Assembly (NCBI RefSeq): GCF_003788635.1 | Contig: NZ_AYKH01000006.1 | Span: 1 to 64,000 of the forward strand | DNA: 64,000 nt | Direction: 5' to 3' | Source of the DNA: Salinisphaera orenii subsp. orenii MK-B5 | GTDB lineage: Bacteria; Pseudomonadota; Gammaproteobacteria; Nevskiales; Salinisphaeraceae | Shown: piece by piece, positions 34,009 to 42,689 of the stretch | Layout of the letters: each line of letters opens with the position of its first letter | Numbering within the stretch: the stretch's first letter is position 1 | Made by a program: the position numbers and the translations under genes | Notes under the pieces: model-generated | What the model was told of the DNA's origin: nothing | The model's input: only the letters and a program-made list of their open reading frames with translations | Databases searched by the model: none

Positions 34009-34617
34009 ATGGCATTTGAACTGCCCGATCTACCGTACGACTACGATGCACTCGAACCGTACATCGACGGTCGTACGATGGAGATTCACTACGAGAAGCA
34101 TCACAACGCGTATCTGACCAAGTTCAAGAAGGCGATCGAGGGCACGGAGCTCGAGGACCAGGATCTCGAGACCATTCTCTCGAAGGCCGGCCAGCACGGC
34201 CCCGGCGTGCGCAACCAGGGCGGTGGCTTCTACAACCACAACATCTTCTGGCAGTGCATGTCGCCCTCGGGCGGCGGCAAGCCGACCGGTGATCTCGCCA
34301 AGGCGATCGATTCGAGCTTCGGCTCCTTCGACGAGTTCAAGGAGCAGTTCACGAATGCGGCCACCGGCCTGTTCGGCTCCGGCTTCGTCTGGCTCGTGCC
34401 GCAGGGCAATCAGCTGCGGATCGTGTCCACCCAGAACCAGGACAACCCGATCATGGATGTCGTCTCCGAGGACGGCAAACCGGTGATGGGGCTGGACGTC
34501 TGGGAGCACGCCTTCTATCTGAAGTATCAGAACCGCAAGCCGGAATACGTCGAAGCCTGGTGGAACGTCGTCAACTGGGACGGCATCGCCAAGCGCTACG
34601 AGGACGCCAAGGGCTAA
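34009..34617 (+). CDS. sodA: Superoxide dismutase, Fe/Mn family, Mn-type signature
   Basis: 202 residues. Converts superoxide to oxygen and hydrogen peroxide in the cytoplasm. Metal ligands are His27, His77, Asp163 and His167 ([11 protein letters not shown] and [11 protein letters not shown]). The residue four before the second His is Gly73, and the second-shell Gln comes from STQNQDNP (Gln144); this is the Mn-type arrangement, whereas Fe-type enzymes have Gln at the first position. The metal assignment is an inference from that pair. Confidence 0.95.
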   Translation: MAFELPDLPYDYDALEPYIDGRTMEIHYEKHHNAYLTKFKKAIEGTELEDQDLETILSKAGQHGPGVRNQGGGFYNHNIFWQCMSPSGGGKPTGDLAKAIDSSFGSFDEFKEQFTNAATGLFGSGFVWLVPQGNQLRIVSTQNQDNPIMDVVSEDGKPVMGLDVWEHAFYLKYQNRKPEYVEAWWNVVNWDGIAKRYEDAKG

Positions 34618-34643
34618 ACACCCGCTCCGGTTGCGCTAGAATG

Positions 34644-34674
34644 CAGCCCCGTCGCTCTGCGGCGGGGCTGTTTT
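34644..34674 (+). terminator. Rho-independent terminator of the superoxide dismutase gene
   Basis: 8-bp stem CAGCCCCG/CGGGGCTG (34644-34651 and 34663-34670) with an inner CGC/GCG pairing, followed by four T residues. It ends 18 bases before argD. Confidence 0.85.
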
Positions 34675-34692
34675 CATTGATACGCCGCAGCC

Positions 34693-35886
34693 ATGACGCA
34701 TTCCCATCTGATTCCGACCTACAAGCGCCAGCCCGTGGCCTTCGAGCGCGGCGAAGGCGCCTGGCTGTTCGACACCGCCGGCCGGCGCTACCTGGACGCC
34801 CTCTCGGGCATCGCGGTGAATGCGCTGGGGCACGCCCATCCGGCTCTGACCGCCGCGATCGGCGAACAGGCCGACCGTCTGCTGCATACCTCCAACCTCT
34901 ACGAGATCGAGGTCCAGTCAAGACTGGCGGACCGCCTCTGCGAGCTCGCCGGCATGGACGCCGTGTTCTTCGGCAACAGTGGCAGCGAAGCCAACGAGGC
35001 CGCCATCAAGCTCGCGCGCCTGCACGGCCACGGTCGCGGCATCGACACACCGCGCGTCGTGGTGATGGAGAGCGCCTTCCACGGCCGCACGCTGGCCGCC
35101 CTGGCCGCCACCGGCAATCCGTCGGCACAGCAGGGGTTCGAGCCGCTGCCCGAGGGCTTCGTGCGCGTGCCCTACGGCGACCTCGAGGCCATCCGCGCGC
35201 TGGACGGCGACATCGCGGCAGTGCTGGTCGAGCCCATCCAGGGCGAAGGCGGCGTGCGTGTGCCGCCGGCGTCGTTTCTTCCCGGTCTTCGCGCGCTGTG
35301 CGATACGCGCGGCTGGCTGCTGATGGTCGACGAGGTCCAGACCGGCGTGGGGCGCACCGGCGACTGGTTCGCCCACCAGGCGAGCGGGATCACGCCGGAC
35401 GTCATGTGTCTGGCGAAAGGACTCGGCGGCGGCGTGCCCATCGGCGCGACGCTGGTGGCCGGGCCGGCACGCGAACTGTTCGGCCCCGGCAGCCACGGCT
35501 CGACCTTCGGCGGCAATCCGCTGGCCTGCCGGGCCGCGCTGGCGGTACTCGACACGATCACCGACGACGGCCTGCTCACCCATGCCCAGGCGATGGGCGA
35601 ATCCATCCGCGGCCAGATCGAAGCGCGGGTCGGCGGTCTCGACGTGGTGCGGGACATCCGCGGCGCCGGGCTGATGATCGGCATCGAACTGGCCCGGCCC
35701 TGCCCGGAGCTCGTCGAGGCCGCCCGCGAACGCGGCGTCCTGCTCAACGTGACCGCCGGCTCGGTCATCCGCCTGCTGCCACCGCTGATCATCGCGCCGC
35801 CCGAAGTCGAGCGGCTCGTGGACACCGTCTGCGAGCTGATCGAGAACGCGGCGGCTTCCGACAACGACACACGAGCCAACGCATGA
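34693..35886 (+). CDS. argD: Acetylornithine/N-acetyl aminotransferase
   Basis: 397 residues, class III PLP aminotransferase. The motifs [28 protein letters not shown] and the PLP Lys in [14 protein letters not shown] are intact. The context with argF, which overlaps it by four bases (ATGA), supports a role in arginine synthesis (N-acetylornithine from N-acetylglutamate semialdehyde); many such enzymes also serve lysine synthesis. Confidence 0.95.
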   Translation: MTHSHLIPTYKRQPVAFERGEGAWLFDTAGRRYLDALSGIAVNALGHAHPALTAAIGEQADRLLHTSNLYEIEVQSRLADRLCELAGMDAVFFGNSGSEANEAAIKLARLHGHGRGIDTPRVVVMESAFHGRTLAALAATGNPSAQQGFEPLPEGFVRVPYGDLEAIRALDGDIAAVLVEPIQGEGGVRVPPASFLPGLRALCDTRGWLLMVDEVQTGVGRTGDWFAHQASGITPDVMCLAKGLGGGVPIGATLVAGPARELFGPGSHGSTFGGNPLACRAALAVLDTITDDGLLTHAQAMGESIRGQIEARVGGLDVVRDIRGAGLMIGIELARPCPELVEAARERGVLLNVTAGSVIRLLPPLIIAPPEVERLVDTVCELIENAAASDNDTRANA

Positions 35887-36779
35887 CAGTCCGCCATTTC
35901 CTCAGCCTCGACGACCTCGGCGCCGACGGCATCCGCCGCGTGATCGACAGCGCCATCGCGCTGAAGGCCAGGCCGCCGCGCAAGCCGCCGCTAGCCGGCC
36001 GGACGCTGGCGATGCTGTTCGAGAAAGCCTCGACGCGCACCCGGGTTTCCTTCGAGGCGGGCATGACCCAGCTCGGCGGCCATGCCATCTTCCTGTCGCC
36101 GGCCGACACCCAGATCGGGCGCGGCGAGCCGGTCGAGGACACCGCACGCGTGCTCTCGCGCATGGCCGACGCGATCATGATCCGCAACCACTCGCACGAC
36201 ACGCTCGAGCGTTTCGCTGCCTATTCGCGGGCCCCGGTCATCAACGGGCTGACCGACCGCCTGCATCCCTGCCAGCTGCTGGCCGATCTCCAGACCTACA
36301 CCGAGCACCGCGGCGACATCGCCGGCCGGACGGTGGCCTGGATCGGTGACGGCAACAATATGTGCAACTCCTGGCTGCACGCGGCGCGCCTGCTCGATTT
36401 CACGCTGCGCGTGGCGGCACCGCCCGGGTATCAGCCGGAGGCGCGGATCGTCGAGGCCGCCGGCGCGCATGCCGTGATCTGCGAGGACGCCCCCGGCGCC
36501 GCCGACGGCGCGGACCTGGTGGTCACCGACGTCTGGGCCAGCATGGGCGACGAGGACGACCGCGAGGCGCGACTGGCGGATTTCGCCAACTTCCAGGTCA
36601 ACCGCGCGCTGATGAGCTGGACCGCCGACGATGCCCTGTTCATGCATTGCCTGCCCGCGCACCGGGGCGAAGAGGTCAGCGCCGAGGTGATCGACGGGCC
36701 GAGCAGCGTCGTCTGGGATGAGGCCGAGAATCGACTCCACGCGCAGAAGGCGCTGCTGCTCGATCTGCTGGACGCCTGA
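35883..36779 (+). CDS. argF: Ornithine carbamoyltransferase
   Basis: 298 residues. Joins ornithine and carbamoyl phosphate to citrulline. The carbamoyl-phosphate loop STRTR is at 50-54, HPCQ is in [14 protein letters not shown], and HCLP is in [14 protein letters not shown]. The start overlaps the argD stop. Its carbamoyl phosphate would come from CarAB in this window. It converges with egtD, with 12 bases between stops and no visible terminator. Confidence 0.97.
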   Translation: MTVRHFLSLDDLGADGIRRVIDSAIALKARPPRKPPLAGRTLAMLFEKASTRTRVSFEAGMTQLGGHAIFLSPADTQIGRGEPVEDTARVLSRMADAIMIRNHSHDTLERFAAYSRAPVINGLTDRLHPCQLLADLQTYTEHRGDIAGRTVAWIGDGNNMCNSWLHAARLLDFTLRVAAPPGYQPEARIVEAAGAHAVICEDAPGAADGADLVVTDVWASMGDEDDREARLADFANFQVNRALMSWTADDALFMHCLPAHRGEEVSAEVIDGPSSVVWDEAENRLHAQKALLLDLLDA

Positions 36780-36791
36780 CGGCGCCCTGAC

Positions 36792-37796
36792 TCAGCCGTC
36801 GCCGTCGGCGCGCCCGGCCAGAACCAGCGAGTAGTCGCCGCCCTCGGCCTCGTGATGGGCGGTCGCGGCGAGGCCCGCGGCGGCCAGAAGACGCTCGATG
36901 GAGGCCGGCGTGAACTTGTGGCTGAACTCGGTGACGATCTCCTCGCCAGCCGCCATGTCGATGACGGTGTCCAGCGCACCCAGGCGCACGCTGTGGTCGT
37001 GCCCGGCGGCCAGCCGCATCTCGATGCGTTCGTGTTCGGTGTCGAACACCGCCCGGTGGCGATAGTCGGCGACCGGGAAATCCGCATCCAACTCGCGATT
37101 GAGGACCGTGAGCACGTTGCGGTTGAAGGCTGCGGTCACCCCCTCGGCGTCGTCGTAGGCCGCCTCCAGGCGGCCGCGGTCCTTGACGCGATCCAGGCCC
37201 AGCAGCAGGCGATCGTCGGCGCGCATCAGCGCGGCGATCTCGCGCAGCATCGCAATGGCCGCGGCGGGCTCGAAATTGCCCAGCGTGCCGCCGAGAAAGA
37301 CGATCAGTCGACGGCCGCTATGCGGCAGCGGCAGCCGGCCCAGACCGCCGGTGTAGTCGCCGATCAGCGCATGCACGGACAGCCACGGATAGCGGCCCAC
37401 CAGATCCGCGCCGGCGTCGAGCATCATCTGCGCGCTGACGTCGAAGGGCCAGTAGACCGGATGCCGGCCGAGCCGGTCGCAGGCCGCCAGGAGATGGCGG
37501 GTCTTGCGCGAGCTGCCGCTGCCCAGCTCCAGCATGTGGTCGGGCGATGCCGCCTCCACGATCGAGCCGGCATGGGCGGCGAGCAAGGCCTCCTCGGCGC
37601 GTGACGGATAGTACGCCGGGGTCGCGCAGATGGCCTCGAACAGCTCGGAGCCGTGGTCGTCGTAGAAGTACTTCGCCGGCAGCCAGCGCGGCCGCGACAG
37701 CAGCCCGGCCCGGACATCGTCGGTGAGCGTGGCCACCGCACGATCCGGGGTGACCACGGAACTGGCAAGCCGGTCGGTCTGTTCTGAAACGCGCAT
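36792..37796 (-). CDS. egtD: L-histidine N-alpha-methyltransferase
   Basis: 334 residues. SAM-dependent trimethylation of histidine to hercynine, the first step of ergothioneine synthesis. Family features are LPAKYFYDDHGSELFEAI, the SAM motif MLELGSGSSRKTRHLL, FLGGTLGNFEP and VTEFSHKFTPASIERLL. It is divergent from egtC with 72 bases between. An imperfect TTATC/GATAA inverted repeat (37830-37846) lies in that gap and could be an operator, but support is weak. Confidence 0.95.
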   Translation of the reverse strand: MRVSEQTDRLASSVVTPDRAVATLTDDVRAGLLSRPRWLPAKYFYDDHGSELFEAICATPAYYPSRAEEALLAAHAGSIVEAASPDHMLELGSGSSRKTRHLLAACDRLGRHPVYWPFDVSAQMMLDAGADLVGRYPWLSVHALIGDYTGGLGRLPLPHSGRRLIVFLGGTLGNFEPAAAIAMLREIAALMRADDRLLLGLDRVKDRGRLEAAYDDAEGVTAAFNRNVLTVLNRELDADFPVADYRHRAVFDTEHERIEMRLAAGHDHSVRLGALDTVIDMAAGEEIVTEFSHKFTPASIERLLAAAGLAATAHHEAEGGDYSLVLAGRADGDG

Positions 37797-37868
37797 GAAT
37801 CAGCGATTTGGCGTGATGGCGTCGGAGGTTATCATGCGCCGATAATCCCGATACCCGGTCGACTACGG

Positions 37869-38636
37869 ATGTGTCGCATCGCCGCCTACATGGGCGCGCC
37901 CGGTTTCCTGAACGATATCCTGCTCGCGCCCGAACACGGGTTGAGCCGACAGGCCTGGGACGCGCGCGAGATGGAAAGCGCCACGGTCAACGCCGACGGC
38001 TGGGGCGCGGCCTGGCTGGACGACGACGACCGCCCCGCGGTCTATCGCAACATCCTGCCGATCTGGGCGGACGTCAACGTCGAGCCGCTGGCCCGCAGCC
38101 TGCGATCGCGGCTGTGGCTGGGCAACGTGCGCAGCGCCACGCCGGGGCTGGGCACCGATCACGCCAACACGCAGCCGTTCTGCGACGAGCACCTGATGTT
38201 CACCCACAACGGCTTCGTCGATCGCTTCGCGACCACGCTGCGGGCGAGACTGCGGGCCGAGCTCGCACCCGCCGTGGAGACCTCGATCGTCGGCAACACC
38301 GATTCCGAGTATCTGTTCGCCCTGCTCCGCCAGCAGGCCGGCGACCCGGTGACCCGTGTGCGCACGGCCATCGCCCTGCTGCGCGGATGGCTCGCCGAGA
38401 CGCCGGATGTGCGCGCGCTGCTCGCCTTCGTGCTGACCGACGGCGAGCGGCTGGTCGCGGTGCGCACCGCCATCAATGCGCGCGCGCCGTCGCTGTATTA
38501 TCACGCCGATTGGCGGGCCGGCACGATGATCGCCTCCGAACCCTTCGACACCGACTCCGGATGGACACGGATCGAAACCGACACACTGGTCGTAGTAGAC
38601 AGGCAGAGTTCAGTCCCCGTTGTCGAAACACTATGA
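37869..38636 (+). CDS. egtC: Ergothioneine biosynthesis amidohydrolase EgtC
   Basis: 255 residues, class II glutamine amidotransferase fold. The N-terminus MCRIAAYMG exposes Cys2 as the nucleophile after Met removal, which fixes the start. NADGWGAAWL and TQPFCDEHLMFTHNGFVD are typical. It removes the glutamyl group from gamma-glutamyl-hercynylcysteine sulfoxide, implying that EgtB here uses gamma-glutamylcysteine. Its stop overlaps the egtB start (ATGA). Confidence 0.93.
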   Translation: MCRIAAYMGAPGFLNDILLAPEHGLSRQAWDAREMESATVNADGWGAAWLDDDDRPAVYRNILPIWADVNVEPLARSLRSRLWLGNVRSATPGLGTDHANTQPFCDEHLMFTHNGFVDRFATTLRARLRAELAPAVETSIVGNTDSEYLFALLRQQAGDPVTRVRTAIALLRGWLAETPDVRALLAFVLTDGERLVAVRTAINARAPSLYYHADWRAGTMIASEPFDTDSGWTRIETDTLVVVDRQSSVPVVETL

Positions 38637-39766
38637 ACCCACCGTTTCCTCACCGCCTGGCCGGTCTGCGTGCGGCGAGCCGCGGCATGCTCGACGCCGT
38701 GCCCGAGCACGATCTCACACGCCAGAGCCATGCCGAGCTCAGCCCGCTGCTCTGGCACGTCGGGCATGTCTTTTTCGTCGAGCACTACTGGCTGGCGGAA
38801 TGCGTGTTCGGCGACCATGACATCACCGACCACTGGCGCACGCTGTATTTTCCCGAACTCTGCGCCAAGGGCGAGCGCAGCGCCCGTCTGCCCGACCCGG
38901 ACGCGATGCGCGACTGGACCCGCGCCGTGGCGGCGCGCAGCGACGCCTACTGGGCCGCCACCGCGGAGATGGATCATGCCCTGCTGACCGACGGCTATCT
39001 GGAGGCGTTCGTGCGCCAGCACTACGCCCAGCATCTGGAGACCATGCGTCTGGCCTGCGACCAGCTCGCACTCGGACATGCGACGCGGCCGGCCGCCACC
39101 GCCCTGGCGCCCGCCTCTCCCGAGTGCGCAACCACCCACGTGCCGGCCCATACCGCGACCATCGGCACGGACGACGTGGCGGCCTACGACAACGAAAAGC
39201 CGGCGTTCGAGACCCGCGTCGCCGCCTTCGACATCGCCGATGGTCCGGTGACCAATGCACAGTGGCTCGGCTTCATGGAGGCTGGCGGCTATTACCGGCC
39301 TGAGCTCTGGGACGCGGCCGGCTGGGCCTGGCGCGAGGCCGCCGGCGTCACCCACCCCCAGCACTGGCGACCGGCGGAGGGCCACGGCTGGCACGTGCCC
39401 GGCGACGGCGAACATACGATCGCCGACGCCCCGGTCCACGGCATCGGCTGGTACGAAGCGCGCGCCTTCGCCCGCTACGCGAACGCGCGGCTGCCCGCGG
39501 AAATCGAATGGGAAGCCGCGCGCCGGGCGGACTGCCTGCGTGACCTGCACCGGGTCTGGGAATGGTGTGCGGACGCCTTCCATCCCTATCCCGGCTTCAC
39601 CGCCTTCCCCTACGAAGCCTATTCGCAATCGTGGTTCGACGGCGACCATTTCGTGGCCCGCGGCGGCAGCCGCCATACCGAGCCCGACGTGCTGCGTCCG
39701 GGCTTTCGCAACTTCTATCCGCCAGCCCATCGCCACGTGCGCGCCGGCCTGCGGCTGGCGTTCTAG
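38633..39766 (+). CDS. egtB: Ergothioneine synthase EgtB (iron-dependent sulfoxide synthase)
   Basis: 377 residues, slightly short for the family (about 400-440). The N-terminal DinB-like domain holds the iron ligands: His42/His45 region (LLWHVGHVFFVEHYW) and His130-x3-His134-x-Glu136 (HYAQHLE). The C-terminal FGE-sulfatase fold has NAQWLGFMEAGGYY, LPAEIEWEAARR and GGSRHTEPDVLRPGFRNFY. It joins hercynine and gamma-glutamylcysteine with oxygen. EgtA and EgtE are not in the window. The stop codon is immediately followed by an IS110 element. Confidence 0.94.
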   Translation: MNPPFPHRLAGLRAASRGMLDAVPEHDLTRQSHAELSPLLWHVGHVFFVEHYWLAECVFGDHDITDHWRTLYFPELCAKGERSARLPDPDAMRDWTRAVAARSDAYWAATAEMDHALLTDGYLEAFVRQHYAQHLETMRLACDQLALGHATRPAATALAPASPECATTHVPAHTATIGTDDVAAYDNEKPAFETRVAAFDIADGPVTNAQWLGFMEAGGYYRPELWDAAGWAWREAAGVTHPQHWRPAEGHGWHVPGDGEHTIADAPVHGIGWYEARAFARYANARLPAEIEWEAARRADCLRDLHRVWEWCADAFHPYPGFTAFPYEAYSQSWFDGDHFVARGGSRHTEPDVLRPGFRNFYPPAHRHVRAGLRLAF

Positions 39767-39797
39767 ATACCATCTTGCCAATCGAACACCAAGCGTC

Positions 39798-40781
39798 TCA
39801 TTGAGCCACTTGAGCTTGATACGGTATTTGTGTTTTCAGCACGCCGTAGGCGATATGCATGAGCTTTCGCATAGCCGCACCCAATGCGCTCATCGAGGTC
39901 TTGCCACGGCCTGTCAGCCGCGCATATTGCGCGGCAATATCCGGGTTGTATCGCAGGCTGACCACGGCCGCCATATAGAGCAGGCGCCGTAATCGTGCCG
40001 AGCCGGCTTTCGATAGCCGCGGTGCCCTGTATACCGAGCGGCCCGATTCCCATGGCACCGGCACCAGGCCCGCAAACGCGGCCGCCTGTCGCGCACTCGC
40101 AAACGATCAACTGCGTAGCGTAGTCATCAGACGCAGCGAGACCGCGGGCCCGATGCCGGGAATACTCTGTAACAGCGCCTGATCGTGCTTGAGCTCGGGA
40201 TGACCGTCGATATGAGCATCGATATCACGCGCCAGCCGGGCCCGTTCGGCGCGCAGCGCCGACAGAACCGTTTCGATCGAGGCGATGATCTCGGTGTCGC
40301 CGGTCACTTCAGATTTTTCGCGTCGATTGCATTCGCGCTGGATATCGCTGTCCAGTGCCTCAAGGCGCGCCACGCGCGCCTTGAGCTCGCGGATCGCGGC
40401 CGGTTCGGGCTGCCAGAACGCCGGACGCTGGGTCGCCGCGTAGCGCGCCAATACGACACTATCCTTGGCATCGGTCTTGCCGCGCACGCCCAGCCCTTTG
40501 CCGAAGTCGCGAATCTGGGCCGGGTTGATCACCGATACGCCTGCCCCGGCGTCGTGCAGCGCATAGGCCAGTGCTTCATGATAGATGCCCGTGGCCTCGA
40601 GCACGATATGGCACGTGGCGATCGGCTGGCCCGTGTGCTGTTCAAGCCAGCGCTGTAGCTGTGCATAACCGCGCGCATCGTTGGATAGGACCTTGGTCTT
40701 GACCTTGCCGGCGGCAGGCTCACGTAGCCAGGCGCAATCGAGCTTGTGTTTGCTGACATCAATGCCAATAAAAGCCGACAT
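39798..40781 (-). pseudogene. IS110-family transposase with an in-frame stop
   Basis: 328 codons from MSAFIGIDVSKHKLD to PYQAQVAQ. The DEDD RuvC-like half is intact (GIDVSKHKLD, HIVLEATGIYHE, KTDAKDSVVLARYA), and the C-terminal Transposase_20 half carries the catalytic Ser region AGLVPVPWESGRSVYRA. A TGA at 40107-40109 (codon 225) breaks the protein between SLRLMTTLRS and SFASARQAAAFAG; both sides are in the same frame, so a single base change explains it. Full-length protein is therefore not expected. Confidence 0.9.
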
Positions 40782-40817
40782 CTCGCCACTTCTCCTTGTC
40801 CGTACAGCCTCACTGCT

Positions 40818-40849
40818 CTGCAGGGGCTTGGATACCATTCAAGTTGCAG
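40818..40849 (-). ncRNA. Candidate bridge-RNA guide hairpin of the IS110 element
   Basis: Within the 5' non-coding end, CTGCA/TGCAG (40818-40822 and 40845-40849) and CTTG/CAAG (40827-40830 and 40840-40843) can pair, leaving the loop 40831-40839. Read on the plus strand the loop is GATACCATT; eight of its nine bases recur exactly at the other border of the element (39766-39773). IS110 elements are known to encode a bridge RNA whose loops match donor and target DNA. The assignment is an inference from position and match. Confidence 0.45.
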
Positions 40850-40965
40850 AGATATAACCGGCCGGGGGCATAATCTAACGCTCGGGCTCGAAGCCTCAGG
40901 GCCTGTGGATGCTCACCCGGCCGGGCACTGGGCTGCTAGCTAAGCAACCCCGCTGGCAAGACACA

Positions 40966-41234
40966 AGGGCCTGTTAACACTTCATGCGAGCCCGCGCCAA
41001 GCGCTGTTGTGCGGCAAGACGAGGCGTAGTACGCGCCGTGCAGTTATTCTGCATCAGCGTGCTACAACGCTGGATTGCCGCACAACAGCGCTTGTCCCGA
41101 AGGGTTGGACCTCAAATCGCGCTCTGCGGCGTTGCCAGCCTTGATCGTGGCGCGCCACGATCGGCGACTCGCGCCTTGCAGAACACGATTTGAGGTCTCC
41201 AACGCGGCGTTCGCATGAAGTGTTTACAGGCCCT
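40966..41234. repeat. 269-bp palindromic (MITE-like) element, copy A
   Basis: Outer 24-bp inverted repeats (40966-40989 and 41211-41234) match with one mismatch. Inside are a perfect 20-bp inverted repeat (40998-41017 and 41075-41094), a 12-bp pair (41108-41119 and 41186-41197) that extends with a two-base gap, and a perfect 20-nt palindrome (41143-41162). No protein is encoded. A diverged copy in the same orientation lies at 49682-49945. It starts right after the IS110 element and ends 52 bases before nadC. Confidence 0.88.
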
Positions 41235-41249
41235 ACCGCACCGCTGAAG

Positions 41250-41255
41250 TATACT
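41250..41255 (+). promoter_or_regulatory. Possible -10 of nadC
   Basis: TATACT lies 31 bases before the nadC GTG. The best -35-like hexamer, TTTACA (41223-41228), falls inside the right end of the palindromic element but at a 21-bp spacing, which is too long for a normal promoter. Confidence 0.3.
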
Positions 41256-41286
41256 GCCGGCCCTCGAGAGATCCGGAGCAAGGCCT

Positions 41287-42198
41287 GTGCCGACGATCGA
41301 CTTCAATCCGCCGGCCGATGTCGCCGACACCGTCGCGCGCGCACTCGCCGAGGACATCGGCGACGGCGACCGCAACGCCCTGCTGGCCGATGCCGCCGCA
41401 CCCGCGCATGCCGTCGTCGTCGCGCGCGAGAACGCAATCCTGTCGGGCCGGCCCTGGTTCGACGCCGTTTTCGCGGCACTGGACGCCGACGTCCGCATCC
41501 ACTGGCGCTATGCCGACGGCGAGCGCATGCGCTCGGAGACGCCGGTCTGCGAACTGCACGGCCCGGCGCGCGCGGTGCTCAGCGGCGAACGCACGGCGCT
41601 GAATTTCCTGCAGCTGCTCTCCGGTGTCGCGAGCACCACGCACGACTACGTGGAACGGGTGAAGGGCACGAATACCGGCATCGTGGACACGCGCAAGACG
41701 CTGCCGGGACTGCGCAGCGCCCAGCGCTACGCCGTGCGCTGCGGCGGCGGCGTGAACCACCGTTTCGGTCTTTTCGACGCCATCCTCATCAAGGAGAACC
41801 ACATCATGGCCGCGGGCGGCATCGAGTCGGCCGTGGCCGGCGCGCGCGCGCAGTCGCCGGACCTGTTCCTGCAGGTCGAGGTTGAAACGCTCGAGGAACT
41901 CGACGCCGCGCTGGAAGCCGGCGTGGACGCGGTGCTGCTGGACAATTTCGCCACCCATGTTTTGGCACGCGCGGTGCACATGGCCGACGCCCATCGGCGA
42001 CGTTTCCGGCGTCAGATCGTCATCGAGGCCTCCGGCGACATCACGCTGACCAACGTCCGCGAGATCGCCGATACCGGCGTGGATCGCATCTCCATCGGCG
42101 GGCTGACCAAGCATATCCGGGCCACCGACTTCTCGATGCGCATGCAGGTCGACGCACCCGCAACGGGCGATCCGGCCGCGGGCGGCGCTCAGACCTAG
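41287..42198 (+). CDS. nadC: Nicotinate-nucleotide diphosphorylase (carboxylating)
   Basis: 303 residues. Converts quinolinate and PRPP to nicotinate mononucleotide in NAD synthesis. Typical blocks are LAEDIGDGDRN, ALNFLQLLSGVAS, DTRKTLPGLRSAQRYAV, GGGVNHRFGLFDAILIKENH and VEVETLEEL. Translation starts at GTG (41287) with GGAG 8 bases upstream; no ATG is in reach. The only promoter-like site is just outside the palindromic element. Confidence 0.96.
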   Translation: MPTIDFNPPADVADTVARALAEDIGDGDRNALLADAAAPAHAVVVARENAILSGRPWFDAVFAALDADVRIHWRYADGERMRSETPVCELHGPARAVLSGERTALNFLQLLSGVASTTHDYVERVKGTNTGIVDTRKTLPGLRSAQRYAVRCGGGVNHRFGLFDAILIKENHIMAAGGIESAVAGARAQSPDLFLQVEVETLEELDAALEAGVDAVLLDNFATHVLARAVHMADAHRRRFRRQIVIEASGDITLTNVREIADTGVDRISIGGLTKHIRATDFSMRMQVDAPATGDPAAGGAQT

Positions 42199-42643
42199 AC
42201 CGGACGAAGCCGACACGGGGCGCATCGATGGGACGTGGCGGCACGCTGCGTTCGAACACGGCGATCAACGCCTCGGCCGACACGCGCCCTGGCTGAACCG
42301 CCGCCGCGCCGAGCGCCGGGCTTCGCAACGCGCCGAGAATGACGAGGCGTTTGCGCCGCGCCCGGCTTGTCGCGACGTCGACTCCATTCCGCGCCGGGCT
42401 GTCGCATGGCCGGTGCGTCGGGCAGACACGGGCGGCCAACGCAGGCGCGGCCGGCCGCCCTAGCGACCGCCCCGCGCGGGCTGCGCCAACGGCGGTCACG
42501 GCCTGCGGTCGGTCGACACGACCAGCGCTCGGGATTCGGGATCGCACGGCAAAACCGCGACACCCGACGCCCGCGTCGCGCGCCCTGGCCGCGGCGGCGC
42601 GCCGCCGCGTTCAGCGATGGCCCTGCGTTCGCCGTAGCACCGG
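42199..42643. other. Non-coding GC-rich stretch between nadC and metC
   Basis: No credible gene on either strand. It contains a perfect 20-nt GC palindrome (42590-42609). A short block near 42300-42350 faintly resembles the start of the palindromic repeat family but too weakly to call a copy. Confidence 0.6.
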
Positions 42644-42689
42644 CCGGCCCGCGCGTAGAAACGCGCTGGCGCGGCGCCGCGCGGGCCGG
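42644..42689 (-). other. Strong hairpin directly after metC
   Basis: 12-bp perfect arms (42644-42655 and 42678-42689) around a 22-base loop that can itself pair. It abuts the metC stop codon (42690-42692). There is no T-tract, so it is a 3' stabiliser or inefficient terminator. Confidence 0.5.

Larger units (their letters stand above)
39767..40965 (-). mobile_element. IS110-family insertion sequence (decayed transposase)
   Basis: About 1.2 kb between egtB and a palindromic repeat. It contains an IS110-type transposase on the minus strand with a long 5' non-coding end (40782-40960) and a short 3' end, the layout of the IS110 group. A 7-bp inverted repeat, CTTGCCA (39774-39780) and TGGCAAG (40954-40960), lies close to the two ends. 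The 8-mer GATACCAT occurs at the egtB-side border (39766-39773) and in the 5' non-coding end (40831-40838). Exact ends are not certain to a few bases. Confidence 0.8.

Noticed and set aside
40107-40109. TGA in the transposase as a selenocysteine or recoding site
   Set aside because: No neighbouring structure suggests recoding and the family has no conserved Sec; a simple nonsense mutation is enough.
42290-42360. Possible third copy of the palindromic repeat
   Set aside because: Only short GC-rich words resemble copy A; the diagnostic GATTGCCGC and GGCGCGCCACGATCG blocks are missing.
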